Source: Henriciella sp.
GTDB lineage: Bacteria; Pseudomonadota; Alphaproteobacteria; Caulobacterales; Hyphomonadaceae
Length of the DNA: 64,000 nt
NCBI GenBank assembly: GCA_017642885.1
Contig: JAEPOM010000014.1
Coordinates: 1 to 64,000 of the forward strand
Direction of reading: 5' to 3'
Shown here piece after piece: positions 18,075 through 26,868 of the stretch. The notes under the pieces are model-generated. The model saw only the letters and a program-made list of their open reading frames with translations. It was not told where the DNA came from and searched no databases. Numbering within the stretch: the first letter of the stretch is position 1; every line of letters starts with the position of its first letter. The position numbers were made by a program, and so were the translations under genes.

Positions 18075-18989
18075 TCAGCGAATTGTAAAAATGAGCGGTA
18101 CCACGACGTTTGTGCGCTCCAGACGACACGAAACGCCGACCGCATTCTTGTTGTCCGGTTTGAATCGCCATTTGCCAACCACGCGAGTCGATTTCTCGTC
18201 GAAGACGCCTTCCGGAACCGATGCGCGGACCGTCGGATTGATGACTTTACCTGCTGGGTCGAGGTCAAAATGCATAATGACGGCACCAATCCGGCCGCGG
18301 TTAAGCTGCCCCGCAGGGTATTTCATCGCGGGCCTCTGGATCAGCTTTCCTGAACAAAAGGCGAGCCCTGCATCGTCCAGTGAGCGATCAGCAAGCGCAT
18401 TCAGCGTGGCCACATCCGCGCCATAGCTCGCCAGAATAGTTTGGATTTCTTGTTCTGAAGGACCTCGGTCGCGGGTGCTTTCAAAGTACGCGCCCATCGC
18501 CATACCCCAGGCGTCGGCTTTCCATTTCAACGTTTCAGCCCAGACCGGTTGCTCGCCAATCTCGTCCGTGAAAGCGCGGCTACGGCCCTCGACATGGGCC
18601 ATTTCAAGCATCGTTTCGGGGTCAGGATCATGATTGAACTGTGCGACCGCCGCTAGAAATCGCGCTTCGAGATACTGTTTGGGCAGGATGTCGGAAACCG
18701 GCTCGAGATGAGCCGTTGCCCGTGTTGCTGATTCAATTAAGTCTTCGCCATTGTCGCCCACGGCATCATGCATGAGGAGGCGAACATAGGCGTTGACCGA
18801 TTGAACAGTTGCTTCGCCGGTATAGTCATCCAGTGCGGCAATAAGCGTGCCGCGATTGGCCTCCGATGGATCGGCCAGGAACGCGTCGCTCGCCGCAACG
18901 ATGTCGGTAACATCAAATTCCTGAGCAAAGACGGGAAGGCTCACCCAACCGCTCATGAGCAATACAAGCAGGCTGAAAACCAAACGCAT
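18075..18989 (-). CDS. Secreted/periplasmic protein with a TonB C-terminal-like domain
   Basis: 304 residues from the ATG at 18989 (GGGAG 5 nt upstream). A signal peptide (LVFSLLVLLMSGWVSLPVFAQ, cleavage after AQ near residue 23) precedes a helical region of about 180 residues. The C-terminal 100 residues (MKYPAGQLNRGRIGAVIMHFDLDPAGKVINPTV... VGKWRF) have the beta-alpha-beta TonB-C pattern. It lacks the usual N-terminal membrane anchor and Pro-rich linker of true TonB, so it may not transduce energy. Function unknown. Confidence 0.7.
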   Translation of the reverse strand: MRLVFSLLVLLMSGWVSLPVFAQEFDVTDIVAASDAFLADPSEANRGTLIAALDDYTGEATVQSVNAYVRLLMHDAVGDNGEDLIESATRATAHLEPVSDILPKQYLEARFLAAVAQFNHDPDPETMLEMAHVEGRSRAFTDEIGEQPVWAETLKWKADAWGMAMGAYFESTRDRGPSEQEIQTILASYGADVATLNALADRSLDDAGLAFCSGKLIQRPAMKYPAGQLNRGRIGAVIMHFDLDPAGKVINPTVRASVPEGVFDEKSTRVVGKWRFKPDNKNAVGVSCRLERTNVVVPLIFTIR

Positions 18990-19042
18990 TGAATTCTCCC
19001 TAAGTTCGGGTCCAATCTTATGCGTGTCTTGTGGGTCGTCAA

Positions 19043-19750
19043 TCAACTTTGGTGAGATACTGTGAAGTCGTAATAAACCGGCTCAATATCGCCCAGGCGT
19101 TTCATCTGATAGCGCGTTTCAATGTGATCCGGTGGCGCGATCCGCCAATCGCCTGCGGATCTGGCGGCCCACGTATAAGCGGGATGCGCGAGGAAGCGTT
19201 CCAGTGCTTCATCTGCGTAAGAGCGCACATCCGTCGCAAACCTGACGCGCGCGCCCGGTTTCATGACGCTCGCCAGCGCATCGAGAAAGTCCGGCTGGAT
19301 GATCCGTCGTTTCTGGTGGCGCGCTTTCGGCCATGGGTCGGGGAACAATATGAACGCGCGATCAATGCTGTTCTCGGCCAATCCGTCGACCATCTCGCGC
19401 GCGTCTTCCGGCCAGATGCGGACATTCTCCAATTTTGAATCCGCGACTTGCCCCAGCAGTTTCGCGATGCCTTCAAAAAACACCTCGCTCGCCAGGATGC
19501 CGACGGACGGATTTGCCTCCGCTTGGCCGCTGACATGCTCGCCGCCGCCAAAACCGATTTCGAGCCAGATCTCTGACGCCTCCTCAAATAGGGTGCGCGG
19601 ATCGAGCGTACTTCCCTCCGCAATTGGTACGCGCAGCTTTGGCAATACCTCATCCATTAGGACGCGCTGCCTTCCGGATAGGGGACGCCCGCCGCGCCGC
19701 CCAAAGGTTTTCAGCGGTCCGCCAGAATATGGAGATTTCGATTCTGCCAT
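19043..19750 (-). CDS. trmB: tRNA (guanine-46-N7) methyltransferase TrmB
   Basis: 235 residues from the ATG at 19750. EIGFGGGEH is the SAM-binding loop, FILFPDPWPKARHQKRR is the TrmB catalytic signature including the conserved Asp, and FATDVRSYADEAL follows as usual. The enzyme makes m7G46 in tRNA variable loops. The frame is open further upstream but with non-conserved residues. Divergent from the MFS gene. Confidence 0.94.
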   Translation of the reverse strand: MAESKSPYSGGPLKTFGRRGGRPLSGRQRVLMDEVLPKLRVPIAEGSTLDPRTLFEEASEIWLEIGFGGGEHVSGQAEANPSVGILASEVFFEGIAKLLGQVADSKLENVRIWPEDAREMVDGLAENSIDRAFILFPDPWPKARHQKRRIIQPDFLDALASVMKPGARVRFATDVRSYADEALERFLAHPAYTWAARSAGDWRIAPPDHIETRYQMKRLGDIEPVYYDFTVSHQS

Positions 19751-19924
19751 GTCGATCGATCTACTTTCTAAGAGATTCCCAGCGCTCTGGTGGGCGCCAT
19801 GCCCCAAAAGCGGCGTGGACTCAATCGGTCCGGGCCACGATTGAAAAATTGTCTCAGAAAAAGCTTGCACGGAAAAGGTGAGAGGCGCACAACCCGCGCC
19901 TTGGTTTCAAAGAGAGATGGTCCC

Positions 19925-21166
19925 GTGAGCAGTCCCGATGCAGCAGCGATGGAAGAGGTGCAGCCACCTTCCCTCCCCATGCCGCAATGGGAACTGGTGA
20001 TCATGGTCGCGGCGCTGATGTCCCTTAATGCGCTCGCGATCGACATCATGCTACCGGCGCTCAGCAACATCTCCGAGCATTACAGTCTGACGCGCGACAA
20101 TGACCAGCAATTGGTGATCTTTGCCTACATTGCCGGGTTTGGGGCGCCGCAATTGGTGTTTGGACCGATTTCGGACCGGTTCGGGCGAAAAGGACTGCTC
20201 AGCCTATGTCTGGTCGGCTACGCGATCGCTGGCCTGGCTTGTATCGCAACCAACTCCTTTGCGACTCTTTTGATTGCACGATTTGTCCAGGGGATATTCG
20301 CGAGCGGTGTTCGCGTGATCGCTGTTTCTATCGTGAGAGACTTGCTCGCAGGGCGCGCCATGGCGCGGATTATGTCGCTGGTCATGACCGTGTTCATGGT
20401 GGTTCCGATTCTCGCGCCGACCATCGGTGCAGGTGTCATGTTGGTTGCGCCTTGGCAGTGGACGTTCGCTTTGCTCAGTGTTGCGGCCATGCTCAACCTG
20501 GTCTGGATTCAGATCCGGCTGCCTGAGACGCTGTCCGAGGACGATCGGCAACCGCTCAATCCAAGCCAGACGGGCAAAGCTTACTGGCAGGTCCTGAAAA
20601 CACGGATCACATTCGGATATATGTGCGCCAGCGGGGTCATCTTCGGAGCTTTGTTCGCGTTCGTTGCTGCGTCAGAGCAGATCTTCACAGACGTATTCGC
20701 GCAGCATGAGACGTTTGCGCTCTGGTTTGCGGGGGTTGCTGCAGCTTTGGCGGCAGCGAATTTTCTAAATGCGAAGATCGTAGAGCGCTTCGGCATGCGC
20801 CGGATCAGCCATTCAGTATTGTTGATGTTCATTGCGCTCGCCCTGATCAATGTGATCACGCTCTACACCGTTGGTGAGAAGCTATGGCTTTTCTATCCGC
20901 TGTTCTGTCTGACATTCGGGTGCTTCGGTATGTTGGGCGCTAACTTCACCGCGCTCGCCATGGAGCCGCAGGGCAAAATCGCAGGGACAGCCAGCGCGGC
21001 CTACGGGTTCGCATCGACAACAGTGTCCAGCTTTATCGGCTTTCTCGTTGCAGGTCAGTTCGACGGCACCATCGCCCCTTTCATGTGGGGTTTTGTGGCG
21101 CTGGGTGTCGGTTCACTGACGATCATCCTGATCACCGAACGCGGCCGGCTCTTCCAAACGCGTTAG
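19925..21166 (+). CDS. Bcr/CflA-type MFS drug exporter
   Basis: 413 residues from the GTG at 19925 (AGAGAGATGG upstream); the frame extends left but overlaps the divergent trmB region. Twelve hydrophobic helices are visible. The first carries ALAIDIMLPAL, typical of the Bcr/CflA (DHA1) group, and GPISDRFGRKG is the MFS motif A between helices 2 and 3. Relatives export bicyclomycin, chloramphenicol or small metabolites by proton antiport; the substrate here is unknown. Confidence 0.87.
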   Translation: MSSPDAAAMEEVQPPSLPMPQWELVIMVAALMSLNALAIDIMLPALSNISEHYSLTRDNDQQLVIFAYIAGFGAPQLVFGPISDRFGRKGLLSLCLVGYAIAGLACIATNSFATLLIARFVQGIFASGVRVIAVSIVRDLLAGRAMARIMSLVMTVFMVVPILAPTIGAGVMLVAPWQWTFALLSVAAMLNLVWIQIRLPETLSEDDRQPLNPSQTGKAYWQVLKTRITFGYMCASGVIFGALFAFVAASEQIFTDVFAQHETFALWFAGVAAALAAANFLNAKIVERFGMRRISHSVLLMFIALALINVITLYTVGEKLWLFYPLFCLTFGCFGMLGANFTALAMEPQGKIAGTASAAYGFASTTVSSFIGFLVAGQFDGTIAPFMWGFVALGVGSLTIILITERGRLFQTR

Positions 21167-21233
21167 GCTCTTGCGCTTCCGCAGCGATAGCGGCCTTATC
21201 TCCGCCGACAAACAATCGAGAACAGGAAATCCC

Positions 21234-22172
21234 ATGGCGCTCAAGACCCGCATCACCGAGATGCTCGAGATCGAAAAACCAATCATTCAGGCGGCAATGG
21301 GGTGGATTGCGCGTTCGCAATTGTCCTCAGCCTTTTCCAATGCGGGTGGCATGGGCATCATCGAAACCAGCTCGGGTGAGCTGGACGCAGTGCGCGCGGA
21401 AATTCTCAAGATGCGCGATCTCACCGACAAACCGTTCGGGGTTAATGTGGCGCAGGCTTTTGTGCGCGATCCGGATATCGTTCAGTTCGTGATTGATCAG
21501 GGGATCAAGTTCGTCACCACGTCTGCCGGAAACCCCAAGAAATATACCAGCCAGCTGAAAGAGGCGGGACTGACGGTTTTTCACGTCGTCCCCAGCTTGA
21601 AAGCAGCGCTTGGAGCGATTGATGCCGGGGTCGATGGTCTGATCGTCGAAGGCGGCGAGGGCGGGGGCTTCAAGAACCCGAAGGATGTCGCGTCCATGGT
21701 GCTCATCCCGCAGGTTTGTGAAGCGGTCGACGTGCCGGTTGTGGCCGCAGGCGGGATTATGGATGGTGGCAGCATGGCCGCGGCATTCTCTCTTGGCGCT
21801 GAAGGTGTTTTGATGGGCACGCGGATACTCTCGAGCGCAGAGAGTCCGGTGCACCAGAACTGGAAACAAGCCATCGTCGATGCGGATGCCACCGACACGG
21901 TCTTCCTCAACCGCGACGGCCCAGGCCCGGCGCTGCGGGCCTTGCGCACGGAACGCACGACGCGGATTGAACAGGACGGGGTTGAGAATATTTTCGGCGA
22001 GTTTGCCGGCACGCGGCAGGTTTACTTTGGTGGTGACCTCGAAGCTGGCATTGCGCTGACGGGACAAGTCGCCGGCCGAATCAAGGGCGTACGGCCTGTC
22101 GCGGACATCCTGAACGAGACCATGGCCCAGTTTGAAGCCACGGTTTCGCGCCTCAGCCAGCTACAAGTGTGA
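21234..22172 (+). CDS. Nitronate monooxygenase (2-nitropropane dioxygenase family)
   Basis: 312 residues from the ATG at 21234 (AGGA upstream). The TIM-barrel FMN enzyme pattern is clear: PIIQAAMGWIA at the N-terminus, GVNVAQAF, VTTSAGNP, VDGLIVEGGEGGG, PVVAAGGIMDGGSMAAAFSLGAEGVLMGTR (phosphate-binding end). Family members oxidise nitronates such as propionate-3-nitronate, but related flavoproteins include enoyl reductases. It follows the MFS gene by 67 nt in the same direction. Confidence 0.82.
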   Translation: MALKTRITEMLEIEKPIIQAAMGWIARSQLSSAFSNAGGMGIIETSSGELDAVRAEILKMRDLTDKPFGVNVAQAFVRDPDIVQFVIDQGIKFVTTSAGNPKKYTSQLKEAGLTVFHVVPSLKAALGAIDAGVDGLIVEGGEGGGFKNPKDVASMVLIPQVCEAVDVPVVAAGGIMDGGSMAAAFSLGAEGVLMGTRILSSAESPVHQNWKQAIVDADATDTVFLNRDGPGPALRALRTERTTRIEQDGVENIFGEFAGTRQVYFGGDLEAGIALTGQVAGRIKGVRPVADILNETMAQFEATVSRLSQLQV

Positions 22173-22241
22173 CAGCCTAACCCTAGGCGCATGATCCAAA
22201 ATCTGATTAAACACCGCAATGTTCCACTCAAAGGTGACCCC

Positions 22242-24443
22242 ATGACCGCAAAAACTTACCTATTTGGCGGTGCCGCAGCTCTGGCACTAATCCTCGCGGG
22301 TTGCGACGTTGTTCGCGCCCCCGCCAATGATACCCAGGCCGACAGCGATACGGCTAGCACCCAGTCGGCGGACGCCGAAACGTCTGCTTTTGACGAGGCG
22401 GCCCTGGCGGAAAACCCGTTGCTTCAGGATTGGGACACGCCTTACGGCGCCCCGCCTTTCGCGGAGATTGCTGACGAGGATTACCTGCCAGCGATTGATT
22501 TCGCGATTGCAGAACTGCAAGGCGAGATCGAAGCGATCACCAACAATGAAGAGGCGCCGACCTTCGAAAATACGATTGTCGCGCTCGACAAGGCTGGCGG
22601 TATGCTGAGCCAAGTGGCGCTGGTCTTCTCGAACATTACCAACACAGACACCAATGACACGCTGGCGGATCTCGAAACGAAGATTTGGCCGAAAGTTACC
22701 GCCGTACAGAACGAGATCAATTTCAACGAAGCTTTGTTCGCGCGGGTTAAGGCGGTGAACGACGCCGCGCCGACGCTGGATCTGGACGAGCAGGACCTGC
22801 GCTTGATCGAGCTGACCTATCGCGGCTTCGAGCGCGCTGGCGCCACTCAGAGCGTAGAGGTCAAGGAGAAGGTCGCTGCGATCAATGAAGAGATCTCCAG
22901 CCTGACAACGAATTTTGCGCAAAACCTGCTGGCATCGACCAAGGCATTCAAGCTGGAAATCACCGATGAGGCTGAACTGGTTGGCCTGTCTGAAGATTTC
23001 AAAGCGGCGCTTAAAGATGGCGATACATGGACCTTGACCGTCGACCGTTCGGTCTACGAGACCTTCATGACGCAATCGGAAAACCGCGATCTGCGCTCGC
23101 AAATGTTCGACGGCTATCGTCTGCGTGCCAATAGCGGCGAGTTCGACAATGGCCCGATCGCGATCAAGCTTGCTCAATTGCGTGCCGAGCGCGCAGAGTT
23201 GCTCGGATATCCTTCGCACGCCGCCTACACGCTTGAGTACAACATGGCTCGCACCCCAGAGACGGTCGAGAATTTCCTCGTCCGCGTATGGGAACCAGGT
23301 CTGGCCCAAGCCAAGACTGAGCGCGATGAAATGCAAGGCATGATTGGCGACGAGTTCACCTTCGCAGGCCATGACTGGTGGCATTACAGCGAAAAAGTGC
23401 GCCAGGATAAGTATGCATTCGACGACAATGTCCTGAAACCATATTTTGAGCTCAGTGCCGTGCGCGAAGGCGCCTGGGCCATGGCGGAGCGCCTGTTCAA
23501 TGTCACACTCGAAGATGTTGACGTTGAAGGCTGGAACCCTGTCGTAACATCTTACGATGTGAAAGATGCCGAAACCGGCGAGCATCTCGGTCTGTTCATG
23601 ATGGACATGTATGCCCGCGACAGTAAGCGCGGCGGTGCATGGATGAGTTCTTATCGCAACTCTACCAATTATGCTGATGCCGACGAAGTTCGTCCGATCA
23701 TCACCAACAATTTGAACCTGATCACGCCTGCGGGCGACGGTCCGACCCTGATGCGGTTCGACGAAGTAGAGACCTTCTTCCACGAATTTGGCCACGGCCT
23801 GCACGGCTTGCTGACGCAGATCAAGTATTCGAACTTCTCCGGCGTAGACGGACCGAGGGACTATACCGAATTCCCGGCGCAGATCCTCGAGCATTGGGCG
23901 GGCGCACCTGAGATGCTGGCGGAGTATGCACTTCACTACGAAACTGGCGAAGCGATCCCGCTGGAGCTGATCACAAAGATGCGGGAAGCCTCCAACCACA
24001 ATCAGGGCTTCCGCACGACAGAGTTCATCGCGGCATCACTGCTTGATCTTGCCTGGCACAATCTCAGCCATGACGAAGCAATGGCCATCACCGATGCCCG
24101 CGCCTTTGAACAAGAGGTGCTGGAAGGGTACGGCCTGATCGAGGAAATCGAGCCACGCTATCGCAGCCAGTATTTCAGCCACATCTTCGCGGGTGGCTAC
24201 AGCTCAGGCTATTACGCCTATCTGTGGTCTGAAATCCTCGACGCAGACGGCTTTACCGCTTTCCGTGAAGCCGGAGATATCTGGGACCCGGAACTCGCAG
24301 CGCGCCTCAAGCAGTGGGTCTATGAATCCGGCGGCCTTCGCCCAGCGGATGAGCTTTACCGCAACTTCCGTGGATCTGATCCAACAATCGAGCCACTGCT
24401 GCGTATCCGCGGATTCGAGACCAATGAGGAAGGCGAGGGCTAA
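22242..24443 (+). CDS. M3-family metallopeptidase lipoprotein (peptidyl-dipeptidase Dcp-like)
   Basis: 733 residues from the ATG at 22242. The N-terminus is a lipoprotein signal (LALILAGC, lipidated Cys at about residue 21), so it is probably tethered in the periplasm. A long helical N-terminal half leads to the zinc site HEFGHGLHG with His514, Glu515 and His518, and the third ligand is expected in the following helix (EHWAG region). M3 enzymes cut short peptides; Dcp removes C-terminal dipeptides. An upstream in-frame ATG at 22191 would spoil the signal peptide. Confidence 0.92.
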   Translation: MTAKTYLFGGAAALALILAGCDVVRAPANDTQADSDTASTQSADAETSAFDEAALAENPLLQDWDTPYGAPPFAEIADEDYLPAIDFAIAELQGEIEAITNNEEAPTFENTIVALDKAGGMLSQVALVFSNITNTDTNDTLADLETKIWPKVTAVQNEINFNEALFARVKAVNDAAPTLDLDEQDLRLIELTYRGFERAGATQSVEVKEKVAAINEEISSLTTNFAQNLLASTKAFKLEITDEAELVGLSEDFKAALKDGDTWTLTVDRSVYETFMTQSENRDLRSQMFDGYRLRANSGEFDNGPIAIKLAQLRAERAELLGYPSHAAYTLEYNMARTPETVENFLVRVWEPGLAQAKTERDEMQGMIGDEFTFAGHDWWHYSEKVRQDKYAFDDNVLKPYFELSAVREGAWAMAERLFNVTLEDVDVEGWNPVVTSYDVKDAETGEHLGLFMMDMYARDSKRGGAWMSSYRNSTNYADADEVRPIITNNLNLITPAGDGPTLMRFDEVETFFHEFGHGLHGLLTQIKYSNFSGVDGPRDYTEFPAQILEHWAGAPEMLAEYALHYETGEAIPLELITKMREASNHNQGFRTTEFIAASLLDLAWHNLSHDEAMAITDARAFEQEVLEGYGLIEEIEPRYRSQYFSHIFAGGYSSGYYAYLWSEILDADGFTAFREAGDIWDPELAARLKQWVYESGGLRPADELYRNFRGSDPTIEPLLRIRGFETNEEGEG

Positions 24444-24469
24444 GCCACCTTTCCAATATTGGGAACAGG

Positions 24470-24500
24470 AAAAAGCCGCTCCTTTCGGGGCGGCTTTTTT
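24470..24500. terminator. Strong bidirectional hairpin after the M3 peptidase gene
   Basis: AAAAAGCCGCTCC and GGGGCGGCTTTTT form a stem of 13 pairs (one G-T) with a TTTC loop and T run, 27 nt after the peptidase stop. Poly-A on the left and poly-T on the right would let it work on both strands. Confidence 0.93.
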
Positions 24501-24534
24501 GCGCAAAGGCCCGCATTTATGCTACAGGCAGCGG

Positions 24535-24807
24535 ATGAGTTATGATGTCGGATCTGGTGATCTCGTTCTTTGTGTGAACGCCGCGCCCAATCATGTGACG
24601 GGTGAGCCCGTACCACTGGTTCAGGGCGAGACTTATCGCGTTTGGGGGATATTGCCCTTCATGTGTCCATGTGGCCGCGGCGATGCGCTGCTGGATGTCG
24701 GGGTCGACTTCGCCTGGTGCCAAACTCGGTTTCGCCTCCTGCCCAAGCCGCGCGCTGAGAGCGTACGCAGGAAAGCCTCCGTCCCAAAAGAAGTTGAGCC
24801 GGTTTAG
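24535..24807 (+). CDS. Small Cys-containing protein of unknown function
   Basis: 90 residues from the ATG at 24535. The segment after residue 30 (VQGETYRVWGIL) reads as a beta-rich domain like those in small phage or integrated-element proteins. It has a CPC pair (MCPCGRGDALLDVG) and a further Cys (FAWCQTRF), a possible metal or disulfide site. The tail is basic. It follows the strong terminator, so it needs its own promoter, and converges with the tetR gene. I do not recognise a family. Confidence 0.55.
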   Translation: MSYDVGSGDLVLCVNAAPNHVTGEPVPLVQGETYRVWGILPFMCPCGRGDALLDVGVDFAWCQTRFRLLPKPRAESVRRKASVPKEVEPV

Positions 24808-24831
24808 CGAAGATAGCGCCCGGCGTCGTAG

Positions 24832-25428
24832 CTACGCATCCGCTTGAGCGATTTGTAGCGCTGCAGCGATACCTGGGAACAGCCTCGCCACGTCGACACC
24901 GCTTCGGACCATTATCCGGTAACCAGAATAGAGCCCAAGCAACAATTGAGCGCGGTTCTCCAAAGCTGTTGCGTTCAAGTCAGGGGTCAGCGCGCGAAGG
25001 GGCACCTCGATCGCTTTGGCGAGCGTCTCGAAACTGGTCCGGACCAGCGTCCGCGTTTCCGGATTCAGATCGGCTTGATCGGCAGACGCATTGCAGAGGA
25101 AGCACCCGGAGCGATCATGCTCCGCAGCAGTCAGCGGCGCCGAGAGAAATGCGCGGAGGCGCTCGATAGGCGGCACCGTTTCATCTTTCAATGCGCGCGC
25201 CGCGCCTGTCACCGTGTCGCTGTGATATTGCTGCAAGGCTTTGAGATACATGGCGCGCTTGTCGCCAAACGCTGCGTAGAGACTGGCCTTTTGAAGGCCT
25301 GTTGCAGACATGATTTGTGACAGCGAGACTCCCTCGAACCCAGATTTCCAGAACAGGCCCGTGATTTTTCGCAAGACTTCCGTGTCGTCAAACTCACGTG
25401 GTCGACCGGCTGATGTTCGTTCACGCAT
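24832..25428 (-). CDS. TetR/AcrR-family repressor
   Basis: 198 residues. The N-terminal helix-turn-helix (EVLRKITGLFWKSGFEGVSLSQIMSATGLQKASLYAAFGDKR) is canonical. The ligand domain has GCFLCNASADQA, with two Cys, as in the NemR/AcuR-like branch that senses electrophiles through thiols. It is divergent from a DUF417-glutaredoxin-SnoaL operon with matching palindromes at both start sites, so it very likely represses both directions and responds to thiol-reactive stress (inference). Confidence 0.9.
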   Translation of the reverse strand: MRERTSAGRPREFDDTEVLRKITGLFWKSGFEGVSLSQIMSATGLQKASLYAAFGDKRAMYLKALQQYHSDTVTGAARALKDETVPPIERLRAFLSAPLTAAEHDRSGCFLCNASADQADLNPETRTLVRTSFETLAKAIEVPLRALTPDLNATALENRAQLLLGLYSGYRIMVRSGVDVARLFPGIAAALQIAQADA

Positions 25429-25448
25429 CTGTGAACTCCTATATTCTT

Positions 25449-25460
25449 GACCGAACGGTC
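25449..25460. promoter_or_regulatory. Putative TetR operator 1
   Basis: GACCGAACGGTC is a perfect 12-bp palindrome, 20 nt upstream of the tetR start. Its half-site GACC/GGTC is shared with the second palindrome 56 nt away and resembles NemR-like boxes. Confidence 0.7.
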
Positions 25461-25515
25461 TTTAATGCATATTTCCCAGTTCCCGGACGCAAGGCAACTT
25501 GTCACAACCAATTAA

Positions 25516-25529
25516 AGACCGATTGGTCT
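25516..25529. promoter_or_regulatory. Putative TetR operator 2
   Basis: AGACCGATTGGTCT is a 14-bp inverted repeat with a 4-nt centre, 22 nt upstream of the DUF417 gene. It shares the GACC-N4-GGTC core with operator 1 and would sit over the promoter or transcript start of the operon. Confidence 0.72.
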
Positions 25530-25551
25530 AGATTTAAAAAGGAAGCTCGAA

Positions 25552-26061
25552 ATGTCAACATCAAACGCAGTTCTCGCAGGCCAATCCCCAGAAGATCTGG
25601 AGGCCTTGTCCGCCAAAACCACCGCCATCGGCCGTCTCGCCTTGCGCTTTTCAATTGCCGGTGTGCTCGGCTGGATCGGTGCGATGAAGTTCACCGCTTA
25701 CGAGGCCGGCGCAATTGAGGGTCTGGTTGCCTCCAGCCCGTTCACCAGCTGGCTCTATAGCGTCACCAGCGTTCAGGGTGCCTCCAATCTGATCGGCTCT
25801 GTTGAGATCGTCACCGCGATTGCTTTGGTTGCGGGGCTCAAATTCGCACGGGTTGGTTTGCTCGGTGCACTGGCCGCTGCATTCACGTTTCTGTTGACCT
25901 TCAGCTTCCTGCTGACGGCGCCCGGTTGGGAACAAAGCCTCGGCGGATTCCCGGCTCTGTCTGTGGTCCCTGGGCAGTTCCTGCTCAAAGACGCGGTTCT
26001 CTTTGCGGGCGCGCTCTTTCTTGCGGGCCATGAACTGAAACGGATCGCCGACGACGCCTAA
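25552..26061 (+). CDS. DUF417 (YkgB/RclC-like) membrane protein
   Basis: 169 residues with four hydrophobic helices. GWIGAMKFTAYEAGAIEGLVASSPFTSWLY and the SNLIGSVEI segment are the DUF417 signature; E. coli RclC (YkgB), an inner-membrane protein needed for survival of reactive chlorine species, belongs here. Molecular activity of the family is not known. First gene of an operon with glutaredoxin and a SnoaL-like protein, behind a TetR operator. Confidence 0.9.
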   Translation: MSTSNAVLAGQSPEDLEALSAKTTAIGRLALRFSIAGVLGWIGAMKFTAYEAGAIEGLVASSPFTSWLYSVTSVQGASNLIGSVEIVTAIALVAGLKFARVGLLGALAAAFTFLLTFSFLLTAPGWEQSLGGFPALSVVPGQFLLKDAVLFAGALFLAGHELKRIADDA

Positions 26062-26097
26062 GGCGTCTCACTCTCCAGCTATCGAAAGGATATCACG

Positions 26098-26370
26098 ATG
26101 CCGCACATCCTACTCTACACGATGGGTCATTGCCCTTACTGCCGCCGCGCCAAAGCGCTCCTCCGTGAGAAAGGCGTGATTGATTGGGAAGAATACGATT
26201 TGGAGATCGTTCCCGAAAAACGCGGTGAAATGCTGGCGAAGTCGGGCGGACGTCACACGGTCCCCCAGATCTTTATCGGCGAAACGCACGTTGGCGGCGC
26301 TGATGACCTTTTCCGTCTCGATGCACAGGGCGGACTGGACCCACTACTCAATCTCGAACTTCAATCTTGA
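26098..26370 (+). CDS. grxC: Glutaredoxin (Grx3 type)
   Basis: 90 residues, one thioredoxin fold. The active site CPYC is at Cys12-Cys15, the cis-Pro segment is HTVPQIFIG, and GGADDLFRLDAQGGLDPLL carries the glutathione-binding GG(A)D. It reduces protein disulfides and glutathione mixed disulfides. AAAGGA stands upstream of the ATG. Its place in a TetR/DUF417 operon suggests use during thiol stress rather than general housekeeping. Confidence 0.95.
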   Translation: MPHILLYTMGHCPYCRRAKALLREKGVIDWEEYDLEIVPEKRGEMLAKSGGRHTVPQIFIGETHVGGADDLFRLDAQGGLDPLLNLELQS

Positions 26371-26380
26371 GGATAAAACA

Positions 26381-26740
26381 ATGGAACAACAAAATCTTAC
26401 GCACCTGAACACTCTGCTCGGCATGCTCGAACAAGGTCAATTCGTTGAAGGCATGGAAGCCTTCTTTGCGCCCGACGTCACAATCCAGGAGGTTGGTCAG
26501 GCTCCGAAAACCGGACGCGACCTTACGATCGCGGTGGAAAAGGAGTTGCTGGAAGGCGTCTCGGAATTCATTCAATACCGCGCTCATACGATTGGCGCTG
26601 GAGGTGACAAGACGTTCTACGAAGCGACCATGGAATTCAAAACGACCGACGGTCAGCACGTGGTCCAGAATCAAGCCGTCGTAACCACATGGCAAGACGG
26701 CAAGATCGTCGATGAGCGCTATTATCACGGCAACGTCTGA
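26381..26740 (+). CDS. SnoaL-like (NTF2-fold) protein
   Basis: 119 residues from the ATG at 26381 (GAGGA upstream). Pattern: N-terminal helix LNTLLGMLEQGQFVEGMEAFFAPDVTIQEV, then GRD, then four beta strands ending WQDGKIVDERYYHG, typical of small SnoaL/NTF2 domains. Such proteins bind small hydrophobic molecules; some are isomerases or cyclases. No catalytic residues can be assigned. Third gene of the TetR-controlled operon, 10 nt after grxC. Confidence 0.78.
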   Translation: MEQQNLTHLNTLLGMLEQGQFVEGMEAFFAPDVTIQEVGQAPKTGRDLTIAVEKELLEGVSEFIQYRAHTIGAGGDKTFYEATMEFKTTDGQHVVQNQAVVTTWQDGKIVDERYYHGNV

Positions 26741-26868
26741 TCGCGGCGCCCGCACGAAATGACTTAGACCCGCGCTTCACTTTATCTCTGAAGCGCTGGT
26801 CTTTGCCTTGTTATTTCGCCAAGCGTGGCCGATCAACGACCCGAACGGGTCGCGTGGAGGCAGAAAGA

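Noticed and set aside
22287-23999. Long minus-strand frame (570 codons) opposite the M3 peptidase
   Set aside because: Antisense to a fully convincing conserved gene; the translation has no recognisable domain and reflects codon bias on the other strand.
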